This document shows positions 1 through 7,612 of a DNA stretch of 10,775 bases, piece after piece (within the stretch, counting starts at the first letter, position 1; each line of letters begins with the position of its first letter). This stretch comes from Conidiobolus incongruus B7586 (lineage: Eukaryota; Entomophthoromycota; Entomophthoromycetes; Entomophthorales; Conidiobolaceae): assembly GCA_000697335.1 (NCBI GenBank), contig JNEM01006474.1:1-10775 (forward strand). Reading direction: 5' to 3'. The notes below the pieces were generated by a model. That model did not search any database, had not been told where the DNA came from, and saw nothing but the letters and a program-made list of their open reading frames with translations. The translations under genes and the position numbers were made by a program.

Positions 1-36
1 TAATAAAAAAAATAATCAAAATTTAGAGGGAAAAAC

Positions 37-96
37 AGTTTATTAAGTTTTAAAATATTATTTATATAATTAATTTAACTTTAAAAGTATAAATTA
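37..96 (+). repeat. Left copy of a 60-bp AT-rich direct repeat
   Basis: This stretch matches 10677-10736 in the same orientation at 50 of 60 positions without gaps. The shared blocks include AGTTTATTAA at the start, ATTATTTATA in the middle and AAAAGTATAAATT near the end. Both copies are preceded by a purine-rich run (GAGGGAAAAAC here). The family is unknown. It may be part of a longer dispersed repeat cut off by the window edges. At this AT content some similarity is expected by chance, but a gap-free 60-bp match at 83% is more than I would expect. Confidence 0.55.
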
Positions 97-780
97 GTTA
101 TATAATTTAAGGTTAAATAAATTATATAAAAATATATATATAAGGATTTTAAAAACTAACCTCTTAATATCATTAATTTATAAATAATATACTAAGTATA
201 ATAGGGTTGATATTATTAATTTATTATTTAATATTAGTTAATTATAATATTAGCTAACCTTTTCTCCAATACTTTTGTTGTGGGAAATTGATAAGTATTA
301 ATAACTTGCTATTGATTTTATCATCTAGTTATTTAACTTCCTTAAATTACTAAAATACTTACACAAGCAATTTTTAAAGCTATTAAACTACTTATAAAAT
401 ATAAATAAATAAAATTTACTTATCTTTAATAACTTTATAATTATATTTTTAAAGTATAATTTGATATACTAATAGATTCAAGGTTTTTATATTATAATAT
501 TATATATAATTAGTTAATATAGTATTATGTTATTTAAAAGAAATAATCATATTAAAGCAATTATCTATTTTTGTTCATAATTTCCTTATTTGCATATAAA
601 CAAAAATAGAAAAACTATTAATATATTCATATTCATTAAAATCAAAAACATTTATTTTAAGATAATAATAAATTATTTTGACCACTGGATAATTCAAATT
701 AAAATCATAACAAGTTAAATGATAATAAAACAAAAAAAATTTCACAATGGATATATTTAAAATAACTTTAATATTACTAA
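97..780. other. AT-rich stretch without a supportable gene
   Basis: About 700 bases with well under 20% GC. Both strands show short open stretches, for example a 70-codon minus-strand frame at 575-787 rich in I, Y, N, F and K, and a 24-codon minus-strand stretch near 260-330 containing NFPQQKYWRKG. None has a recognisable motif, splice-joined continuation or amino-acid balance like the true genes of this window. These may be further worn gene relics or chance frames. Confidence 0.5.
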
Positions 781-1182
781 TTCTCATTCTGATAACTGAA
801 GAAAATTTTTATTAGACCTAAGGATGAATATAAAGCAATATTTTGAGGAATATATTGATATGTAATTTGTGGGATCAACTTCAAAGATATGGGTCTAGAG
901 TTTAGGGTTTATTTATATTGGGAGTTATTAGGGATAAAGCAATAACAATATACTCAAGATTGGGAGGGGATTGTAAATGGTATTATGGGGTATGTAATGG
1001 TGTTAGCAGTTTAAGGACTTACTAAGGTCCTTACTCATTCTGATCACATTCATTAACATTTAGTATTTATTTTAAAATTTGTGGTATATATGCCTTTCCT
1101 GATATATTTTTCTATCTCCCACCCTATATTACATCTCTCTACCAGTTTTCTCTAACCATATAACTTTATTCCAACATTATAA
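781..1182 (+). pseudogene. Possible relic of a multi-pass membrane protein
   Basis: One plus-strand frame (phase of position 781) reads as protein-like pieces broken by about eight stops. The best pieces are 859-942, with YVICGINFKDMGLEF and VYLYWELLGIKQ, and 946-1011, with DWEGIVNGIMGYVMVLAV. A further piece at 1057-1152 holds the hydrophobic run LVFILKFVVYMPFLIYFSI. Two hydrophobic runs separated by a polar loop (THSDHIH) would suit adjacent membrane helices, perhaps of a seven-helix receptor, but no family motif is certain. GC here (about 33%) is above the flanks and the strand is G-rich in its first half. The stop count is not much below chance for this composition, so the call is weak. 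Confidence 0.25.
1012..1033. repeat. Short hairpin, 7-bp stem
   Basis: TAAGGAC (1012-1018) pairs with GTCCTTA (1027-1033) around an 8-base loop. It falls inside the possible membrane-protein relic and has no clear function. An 11-bp direct repeat, CTCATTCTGAT, lies just after it (1034-1044) and also at 783-793, so the piece between may have arisen by local duplication. Confidence 0.5.
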
Positions 1183-1312
1183 CGAATATAGTAATAAATA
1201 TAGAATATTTGGCGAAGATTATTGAATTTTACTATAAACAAAATCTAGTTTCAAAATGATATAAGGGTAAACAATAGACTTGGATATTAATATAATTATC
1301 AAATTATTTTAC

Positions 1313-1642
1313 TAACACGAGTTGGGAAAGCCGAGTTCGGATTAATTTAAATACGAGAGATCTGGGGAATTCCAGGTAACTTTTAGTGACAGCAGGAGTT
1401 TATTGGTTTAAGGCAGATAGCTGGGAGGACCTAGATCGAGTTCATTCCCTGAATATAGCTCTAATTCCGGGTTTTATATTGAGTGAATAAAGTAAGGAGA
1501 TTTATGGAGTTTTCCGGTGGCTTGTAACATCAGCCAATTAAAGGATAGAGCTGAAGTGGTTGCTCATGTGAGAAGGAAATGACCCTTATGTTCAGTTAAT
1601 GTAAGCATATTTAGTAGGAAAGCAGTCTTCTGACTCGTGACA
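1313..1642. mobile_element. GC-elevated island with inverted ends; possible solo LTR
   Basis: This 330-bp block has about 40% GC against roughly 20% around it, with sharp edges. It is bounded by CACGAGT (1316-1322) and its reverse complement ACTCGTG (1633-1639), extendable to imperfect 10-bp ends that resemble TGT...ACA. Read on the minus strand it has a TATAAAA box near 1468-1475 and an AATAAA near 1400, the order of promoter and polyadenylation signal usual in a long terminal repeat. No long open frame, clear target-site duplication or adjacent internal region is seen. If it is an LTR it is a solo fossil, and less AT-drifted than its surroundings, so perhaps younger. A noncoding RNA gene is the main alternative. 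Confidence 0.3.
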
Positions 1643-1759
1643 ATACAATTAATTTATAATAATGTAAGAAAATACATTGTAATGATCATTATTTATCAAA
1701 TTCCTTTAAATAATCTAAATTATAGGATTGAATATTGAAATAAATAAATTTATATATAA
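1643..1759. other. AT-rich spacer
   Basis: AT-rich DNA between the GC island and the transcription-factor-like relic. Nothing recognisable; it includes a TATATAAATATATAT-type stretch near 1750-1768. Confidence 0.5.
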
Positions 1760-2595
1760 ATATATATCTATTTTAATTTTATTATAAGATTATTTAAGTT
1801 ATGTATCATTCGGAGTTATTTTAATAAACCAGCCAAATATGAAACCTTGGACATATTTCTACATTGTATATTAGTAACAATGAAGTATAAATACAATATA
1901 AAATATTAAATTATATTTGATAAATGATGCAAAATATTCAAAATCAATTTTAAATTCAAAAATCTAATCAAACCTTAAAAAATCTATACAATAATTGCAG
2001 AATATTTAATTTAAATATAGGAAATAGATATTGGATTAAATGATATTATTAATTGAAAAAATTTAACAATGCATTGATATATATTTTTGATAAAGGTTTT
2101 ATCCATTATCAAATTGAACAAAAAAGTAGAGTAGAGCTAAAATTCTCACAAGATTTAAAAGGTTTGATATATTAAATAAATCTTAAATTGAGACATTGGA
2201 TATTTATATTATATATTGCCAGATATGTATTTTATAAATCATCGGCTTTGAAAACTGAAATTTTCTTTTCAAAGATATATTTTTAGTACCTAAAATACTA
2301 TAAGATTACTTAAGTCGCTTTAAACAGAATTTTTGTTAATAAAGTATACAATTTATGAATTTAATAAATTCTGATAACTTGAATTCTTTTAAATTTAATC
2401 TTGAATAGGTTTTTTTTGAAAAATTATGCAACATCTTATAATATTAACACGTCATTTGGTTGGAAAAAATACAACAATTTTGGAAATTTTCCATTATTAA
2501 CAGTAATGGAACAAGTAAAATTGATTTTTAAAATTTACTTTAAATTATATGTCCAAATGCCGTTTTATAATATATTTATCAACATTTATATTTAA
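1760..2595 (+). pseudogene. Decayed fungal-specific transcription-factor-like gene (partial)
   Basis: Two phases carry protein-like sequence. First, 1760-1906 is open for 49 codons and contains YFNKPAKYETLDIFLHCILV, which resembles the middle homology region of Zn2Cys6 regulators, where a Y-F-x-x-A block precedes a P-x-x-E-T-L-x-x-x-L helix. Then the phase of 1921 runs to 2595 with about ten stops, fewer than half the number expected at this base composition. It holds IARYVFYKSSALKTEIFF, which aligns by eye with the LHRPFF-S/A-LKTC-type segment of the same domain, then KYYKIT and VALNRIFVNKVYNL. The last 64 codons (2401-2595, NYATSYNINTSFGWKKY) are open and resemble the C-terminal end. The DNA-binding zinc cluster is not seen upstream, so the 5' part is missing or unrecognisable. 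If right, this was a nuclear regulator; as it stands it cannot make the protein. Family assignment is from memory of the domain, not a search. Confidence 0.4.
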
Positions 2596-2986
2596 AAATG
2601 ATAAATTATAAGAAATTTTAATGATTGATTTCAATATCAATAATGAATTTTGTAAAATGGAAATATAAAAAATATTTGAACCAATTTTCCATTAATTTTG
2701 ACAAAAAACTCCCATCCAAGATAACAATGAATGTAAGATAATGTAATGTATTTAGATATTAAATATAATTATTAATACTTAGTTTGAAATAGCATAGGAT
2801 TTATTAATAAATCAAAAAAACCTCAAAATAATTATATAAATTTATAAGATAAGATAAAGTTAAATTACAAAAAAAGGAAATTTAATCAAAAAACAGTTGA
2901 CAGATTTAATTAATAATTCAAACTGTGAGCAATTTTATAGTTGGATAAATAAGAGTTGATGGGTATAAAGTATAGTTGAAAATTAA
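2596..2986. other. Spacer and 3' region of the sulfurtransferase gene
   Basis: No gene seen in 390 bases. The part nearest 2986 must be the 3' untranslated region of the minus-strand sulfurtransferase gene. A minus-strand AATAAA at 2805-2800 is the clearest candidate polyadenylation signal, about 180 nt after the stop. Confidence 0.5.
2800..2811 (-). terminator. Candidate polyadenylation signal of the sulfurtransferase gene
   Basis: TTTATT at 2800-2805 gives AATAAA on the minus strand, next to a plus-strand AATAAA at 2806-2811. In DNA this AT-rich the hexamer is common, so this is only a candidate. Confidence 0.3.
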
Positions 2987-4348
2987 TCAATTAATAATAC
3001 TTTCAGGCCTAGAGCTATATTCAGCCCAAGATCCATCATACACCTTAATATTAGGACTAGAAGTAGTTTCAACAGGTTCGATTTGATCAATATCAAATTG
3101 ACTGACATATTTCACTGCAAAGAAAACAATACAAGCAGTCATTGCTATAGCTAAATAAATGTGAATAAACCAGTAAGTTATAATAGTTAAATAGAAGACA
3201 AGAGAATAAATTAATTACCACAATAACTAATCAACGGTTTATCTAAATTCAAATCCAAGTTTTTGATAATGGATTGAACTTCTTCCCTGGATTTATACTG
3301 TTTGTAGCTGTTATTAAAAGTCAATACTTTATCAAAACTCAGATTGGTGCTCTTTGGAATATGCTCAGATTGATATCTATTTATAAATTGAAAATAGAAT
3401 AATATTATAATTAAGAATAAGAAGAGATTGAATAATTTGATTACAGTGGGATGGGTCTAGCATCAATGATTTGTACTTCATCGCTAGCTTCACGAACAAG
3501 ACTTAAAACTGTATTATAATCAACGATAAAATTATGATTTAAAGGAGGTACAGGATATTTGACCTAAAATTGTATTAATTATATAATTTGTGAAAATGAT
3601 TTAAATTATAGCTATAAAACTCAGATAGTATAGCTAACAGGTATTACAATTTCCAAATTATTTAATTCTTGGAGATAGTTTCCATTTTTAACAATAGGTC
3701 TACCTTCATCTAGCCATTTGGGCAAGCCACCATTCATAATTGATACTTTGGCATGGTTGAACATCTAATTGTAAACAATTAATATAGCGGATAATAATAG
3801 TGATTTTAATTGTAACCTTCAGTATCCAAAAAGCTCTAGGAGCTGAAAAAATGCCATGTTGGTCATATAATACAATATGATCATTTGGATTAATTTTAAT
3901 GTTTTCTAATAATATTAGTTGAATCAATGACTAATGTCAAAATAAATTGAATGATATAATTAATATTAATAATACCCATATAATTTGAAAATGTTTGAGC
4001 TGAAGGCAACATATTGGGTAAATTGCTCTCTTTGTCACTTAATTCGATAATGGAAAAAAATCGACTGTTCTAAATTAAAAGGAATAATGATTATTTAGAA
4101 AAATTTCTTTAATTAATAATAAACAGAAAATTATATATATTTTAATTTACCGGTAATCTAATCTTTTGAAATTCCAAAAATGCATCCCTATTAGTGCTTG
4201 GTAAATACCAGGTAGCATCAATTAGCACCAAGTTATTCAAATTTTTAGCAACATATTCGGTACTACATAAAGGGGGAGCTAGAAACATATAATTCAATTA
4301 AAAGTAATTTTTATTGTATAGTATTTTATTGATACCTATTTCTGTCAT
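2987..4348 (-). CDS. TUM1: Two-domain rhodanese: 3-mercaptopyruvate/thiosulfate sulfurtransferase
   Basis: Eight exons on the minus strand (4348-4336, 4278-4151, 4069-3976, 3905-3817, 3764-3639, 3563-3445, 3376-3219, 3150-2987) join in frame to 891 bases, 296 aa plus TGA, the same length as human MPST (297 aa). Seven introns of 52-81 bp all have GT/AG ends. The N-terminal, non-catalytic rhodanese domain (about residues 8-130) shows LVLIDATWYLP, the RLPNSRFF segment (family P-G-A-x-F-F), LYDQHGIFSAPRAFW and VSIMNGGLPKWL. The catalytic domain (about 160-290) shows QIIDAR, EHIP and PLISYC, with the sulfur-accepting cysteine at 242, then KVYDGSWAEY near the C terminus. The enzyme moves sulfur from 3-mercaptopyruvate or thiosulfate to an acceptor. 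In yeast Tum1 passes it towards Uba4/Urm1 for tRNA thiolation, known for the family and inferred here. No mitochondrial presequence is visible (MTEIAPPLCSTEY), which suggests a cytosolic form. The ATG has A at -3. Odd: the catalytic loop reads CAIAMT where MPST has CGSGVT. Telling TUM1/MPST from TST needs phylogeny. Confidence 0.94.
3151..3218 (-). other. Intron 7 with tandem acceptors inside the catalytic-loop codons
   Basis: The 68-bp intron starts GTAATTAA right after TGT-G of Cys242 and ends TTTATTTAG at 3151. A second AG follows six bases later (TATAG at 3149-3145). The first acceptor gives C-A-I-A-M-T, with the four-residue spacing between Cys and Thr typical of the family. The second would stay in frame and give C-A-M-T, two residues shorter. 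I chose the first for its spacing. Confidence 0.7.
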
Positions 4349-4583
4349 TATCAAATAGTATATTATCAATTTTAATTAATGTAAAAATAAAAAGCAAGTC
4401 AATTTTATGACATAAGATATAAAAAATAATTAAATAAAAATTGAAAATATATCCCATAATAATAAATCTGTAAAATTTTAAATTATAATACCCAATAATT
4501 GAATGCAAACAAAAAAACGATATTAATCATTAAACATTTTAAAATTTAATAATAATTATAAAATTAATAACAAATTATCCAAA
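4349..4583. promoter_or_regulatory. Shared 235-bp spacer between divergent sulfurtransferase and SmE genes
   Basis: The start codons of the two genes face away from each other across 235 very AT-rich bases, so both promoters and both 5' leaders must lie here, unless upstream noncoding exons exist. No element stands out beyond A/T runs. A 60-codon minus-strand frame at 4326-4508 starts at TTG and is out of phase with the sulfurtransferase exon, so it is not a longer N terminus. Confidence 0.6.
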
Positions 4584-5106
4584 ATGAATACGACTAAAGT
4601 ACAAAAGATTATGGTTCAGCCCATTGTAAGTTAGCTTTTTATTTTGTCCATTGAGCATTTATTAATGATAATATTTTGATTTAGAATTTAATTTTCAAAT
4701 ATTTCCAAAGTGTAAGTTATTTCAATTACAATACATTTTCATTAATACTAATTTTAAGAAATTATATAGCAAAAGAGAGTTTCTATTTGGATTTATGACC
4801 AAGTTAACTGCCATATCGAAGGCCAAATTTTGGTAATTATTGATTTTTATTATGATTATGAAACGTTCATTTTAATTATTTTCATTTTTTAGGGTTTCGA
4901 CGAATTCATGAATTTAGTGTTAGATAAAGCTGTCGAAATCAGATATAAAAAAGATTCAGAGCCTAAAATTACTCAAATAGGTAAAATTTTAAATTTTCAT
5001 TTCAACCAATATTTATTGATTGTATACGTTTTATTTTTCTATAGGCAGAATATTACTTAAAGGAGATAATATTACTCTCATTTCACCCGTTACTGAAACC
5101 CAATAA
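4584..5106 (+). CDS. SNRPE: Small nuclear ribonucleoprotein E (SmE), core spliceosomal Sm protein
   Basis: Five exons (4584-4625, 4685-4711, 4770-4832, 4893-4980, 5045-5106) join to 282 bases, 93 aa plus TAA; human SmE is 92 aa. The four introns are 58-64 bp with GT/AG ends; intron 2 has a TACTAAT branch site. The protein starts KVQKIMVQPINLIFKYFQ, close to human KVQKVMVQPINLIFRYLQ. It continues with VSIWIYDQVNCHIEGQILGF, DEFMNLVLDKAVEI (Sm1 motif, with the D-x-x-M-N-L-V-L core that contacts RNA) and GRILLKGDNITLI (Sm2 motif, with the LLKGDNI core). SmE sits with D1, D2, D3, B, F and G in the heptameric ring on the U1, U2, U4 and U5 snRNAs, in the nucleus after cytoplasmic assembly. The start is fixed by the conserved N terminus, and A is at -3. 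The stop codon overlaps an AATAAA (5102-5107). The gene is head to head with the sulfurtransferase and tail to tail with the PPR gene. The call is secure, with every segment aligning to the family without gaps. Confidence 0.97.
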
Positions 5107-5190
5107 AATTTTTATTATATCACATATCATTAATAAACGTATGAATTCATTGATTTATTTCTAATTTAATCTACATTTATTTATTAAATA
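5102..5190. terminator. Shared 3' region of convergent SmE and PPR genes
   Basis: Only 84 bases separate the two stop codons. On the plus strand AATAAA occurs at 5102-5107, overlapping the SmE stop, and at 5132-5137. On the minus strand AATAAA occurs at 5181-5176 and 5159-5154, just after the PPR stop. Whichever signals are used, both 3' untranslated regions must fit here or the transcripts overlap antisense. Confidence 0.55.
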
Positions 5191-7110
5191 TTAATTATTT
5201 TCTAAATCAACTCTTAATCTGAAAGCAATATTACAATCTTGAGGTAAAGCTTTTATCCATTCCTCCAAAACTTCTTTATCTAATCTGATTTTGAGTTGAT
5301 CTACTGCTAAATAGTAAACCTCTTCGAACCCTCTATAGTCATTCACTCCCAAATATTGGTCCATGAGTAGTGTCCAAGTGTTCGCTTCGAAATTTAATAA
5401 GTGACCATTCTTTAATAAGGATTTCAAATACTGGAAGCTCAATTTGATAATTTCGATTTTTTCATAAGTGTGACAGAAGTTCAAGATCACATTCATGATG
5501 TTCTGTGTGGGAACTAATTTAAGGTTAATGAACTTGGACCAGACGATTAAAACTTGATTGATATCATTCTGACTGAACAATTGTTTCAAAATAACCTCGA
5601 ATTGATTGACAGTGGGATAAATTTGATTTTGAATCATATCATCGTAAATTCGCATCATTCGATTGATATTCATTTCTCGACTTGTAGTCTCGAGTAATAA
5701 CGAATAAGTTACCCTGTCAGGTTGAACTTCATCTTGTCTCAATTGCTTATACAATTTCCAGCATTGATTGTTTTGGTTAGTATCCAAATATAAGGTAAGT
5801 AAACAGTTGTAACCTCTCGTATCCAAAGGACAATCATATTCCTTCATTAGGTTACGGATTTTATCAGCCGAAGTTAAATTTTTATATTTGGAACAGTAAC
5901 CCAATAAATTATTGAATATATGTTGGTTAGGTTGGATTCCGTGATTTTTAGTCATTTGATCAAATAGTTCCATTGCTCCTTGGAAATCTCCTTTGCGGTT
6001 AGATCCTTCAATTAAAATGAGGAAAACTCGCTGATCTAAGGGTAATTCCAACGCCTTCATCTCTTCAAATAGCTCAAGAGCCTTCTCGATACGTTCTCCT
6101 TTGACTAATGCGTCGAGTAAAAGGGTATAAGTGATAGTATTAGGTTTGTGATTGTATTGGACGAGACGCTGAGCCCAGTCGAAAGCTTCTTGGAATAAAT
6201 TGGATTTAATCTTTAAATTGATACAATCATTAAAGTAGTCCAAGCTTGGGCTGAGACCAGATTGAGTTATTAAATCTAATATTTGCTTAGGATCTAAATT
6301 GAGTTTAGCAATCATATCGACTGAAGGTTCGATTTTGTACCCAGTAACCATCTTTTCCACGAGAGTGTAACCAAAATGGACTTGATTATATTTCACGTAA
6401 GCGTCCGCCAACAATTCAAAAGTAGTCAAATTGGGTACAATCTGATTGGATTCAATATATAGGAACAAGCTATTAATCTTTTCAATTGGCTGGTCGTATT
6501 GATAATAACACTGTAATAAACCATTCATAATCTGAATATCAATATCGATTTCGTGCTTCTCCAACTCGCTTTGAATCATATTCAACTGATCAAATTGTCT
6601 GTGTTTCAAACAGAATTGTAACATAATATCGTACATTTGTTTAATTGGCTTGAAATTTTTTTCAATACACTCATTATAATAATTCAAACAGTTGTTCAAA
6701 GTACCTTGACTTAAATTAAGTTCACCAACCATTAAGTAGTAGTAAGTTTCGGAGTCTAATAGAGATTGCTCAGTTCCTATCTTATACAGTAGTTTTAAAT
6801 AGTTGTTATTAGGTTTAGTTGTTGAATAATAGTTAAATAGTTGGTTCAGCGTTGGAGTGTCTAACTCGATCATTTCATCCTTGTTCAATATTTTTACCAT
6901 TACTTGTTTAATTTCAACATTATTGGAAGCATTCGACTGTGTCGAATAATTGAAGGTGGTTTGAATCAAACGATCAAATCTAAATTGTGATTTGGGAAAT
7001 TGTGATAAAAATAATTGATGCTGATTAGATTGACTAAGATTTTTAATATTAAATAAATAGTTGTAGCTTGAAAATTTTTTCAATAAGTTAAAATTTCTAG
7101 TTCTATACAT
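5191..7110 (-). CDS. Pentatricopeptide repeat (PPR) protein, probably mitochondrial
   Basis: A single 1920-base exon encodes 639 aa. The start ATG has an in-frame TAA 12 bases upstream and A at -3, so the N terminus is fixed. Residues 1-60 are basic and rich in S, N, F and Q with almost no acids (MYRTRNFNLLKKFSS), as in a mitochondrial targeting sequence. From about residue 120 to 610 the protein is built of roughly 12-13 helical-hairpin repeats of about 35 residues. The clearest are 325-359 (ITYTLLLDALVKGERIEKAL, ELFEEMKALELPLD), 361-396 (GDFQGAMELFDQM), 432-466 (GYNCLLTLYLDTNQ) and 467-501 (VTYSLLLETTSRE, IYDDMIQNQIYPT). Others, such as 122-157 and 193-228, are weaker. PPR proteins bind single-stranded RNA base by base and act in processing, stability or translation of organelle transcripts. 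The target here cannot be read with confidence. No extra catalytic domain is seen after the repeats (ends RLRVDLENN). It has no introns, unlike both neighbours. Coding GC is clearly above the spacers. Confidence 0.94.
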   Translation of the reverse strand: MYRTRNFNLLKKFSSYNYLFNIKNLSQSNQHQLFLSQFPKSQFRFDRLIQTTFNYSTQSNASNNVEIKQVMVKILNKDEMIELDTPTLNQLFNYYSTTKPNNNYLKLLYKIGTEQSLLDSETYYYLMVGELNLSQGTLNNCLNYYNECIEKNFKPIKQMYDIMLQFCLKHRQFDQLNMIQSELEKHEIDIDIQIMNGLLQCYYQYDQPIEKINSLFLYIESNQIVPNLTTFELLADAYVKYNQVHFGYTLVEKMVTGYKIEPSVDMIAKLNLDPKQILDLITQSGLSPSLDYFNDCINLKIKSNLFQEAFDWAQRLVQYNHKPNTITYTLLLDALVKGERIEKALELFEEMKALELPLDQRVFLILIEGSNRKGDFQGAMELFDQMTKNHGIQPNQHIFNNLLGYCSKYKNLTSADKIRNLMKEYDCPLDTRGYNCLLTLYLDTNQNNQCWKLYKQLRQDEVQPDRVTYSLLLETTSREMNINRMMRIYDDMIQNQIYPTVNQFEVILKQLFSQNDINQVLIVWSKFINLKLVPTQNIMNVILNFCHTYEKIEIIKLSFQYLKSLLKNGHLLNFEANTWTLLMDQYLGVNDYRGFEEVYYLAVDQLKIRLDKEVLEEWIKALPQDCNIAFRLRVDLENN

Positions 7111-7195
7111 TATAAATAATTATTTAAAAACCAAAATTTAATCAAATTTAGAATATTGATAAAGGTTATAATTTTATTTGGGTTGCAATTAATTT

Positions 7196-7297
7196 ATGGA
7201 TTTTGAGGATGATCCCATAATTTCATCGTTTAAATTTTATTATATTTTGTCTGAGTTATCACTAATTTTATTTATAGTCAAACATTTTGAATACTGA
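7196..7297 (+). CDS. Small open frame, 33 aa, doubtful
   Basis: ATG at 7196 opens a 33-codon frame beginning MDFEDDPIISSFKFYYILSE, followed by a hydrophobic run LSLILFIV and ending at TGA. It could be the first exon or N-terminal relic of a membrane protein, divergent from the PPR gene. A CACTAAT followed by TTTATAG at about 7260-7276 looks like an intron 3' end within it, but no splice choice I tried extends the frame. Chance is a real alternative. Confidence 0.15.
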   Translation: MDFEDDPIISSFKFYYILSELSLILFIVKHFEY

Positions 7298-7365
7298 TAA
7301 TGTATTTATAAATATAATTATAGTCAATGGTTATATAATTCACCAAAAACATTCTTATTTCTTGC

Positions 7366-7378
7366 ATATATATATATA
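7366..7378. repeat. Alternating AT run
   Basis: Thirteen bases of uninterrupted AT alternation, followed by CATATAT. It is self-complementary and of the kind common in AT-rich spacers. Confidence 0.8.
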
Positions 7379-7612
7379 CATATATCGTACCGTATATTGA
7401 TCATTATTAATTATTTTATTTTTTTTATTAAATTTATAAAAGAACATCAATAAACCATGCTTAAATGCTAGTCAATATCAATAATACATCATATCACTTG
7501 ATTTTAATGATTATTCTCAAAGTAAGACTTAATACTCATTTCATTTAATCATTACAAAGATTAACAATAAACAATGATTAATTGATTAAAATTCAAAATA
7601 TCTTGTTTCACT

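Larger units (their letters stand above)
7111..7560. other. Upstream region of the PPR gene
   Basis: About 450 AT-rich bases containing the PPR promoter and leader. It holds a 34-codon plus-strand frame (7196-7297), an alternating AT run (7366-7378) and otherwise nothing recognisable. Confidence 0.5.

Noticed and set aside
575-787. Minus-strand 70-codon frame
   Set aside because: It has an ATG but only I/Y/N/F/K-type composition and no motif. With about one stop in ten codons expected here, a frame this long is plausible by chance in 10 kb on two strands.
1313-1642. tRNA, snRNA or SRP RNA in the GC island
   Set aside because: No tRNA A and B boxes at workable spacing, no U1-U6 signature sequences, and no SRP helix-8 motif were found by eye on either strand; a less familiar RNA is not excluded.
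3706-3927. Minus-strand open frame of 73 codons
   Set aside because: It is exon 4 of the sulfurtransferase read through into an intron at each end; the conserved part (ENIKINPNDHIVLYD to FWILK) is kept in the spliced model and the rest is intron.
4326-4508. Minus-strand frame of 60 codons ahead of the sulfurtransferase
   Set aside because: It begins at TTG, is rich in I, F, Y, L and K, and ends out of phase over exon 1, so it neither extends the enzyme nor looks like a gene.
2987-5106. Functional link between the divergent sulfurtransferase and SmE genes
   Set aside because: Sulfur transfer and Sm-ring assembly have no known direct connection. A shared spacer alone does not show co-regulation.
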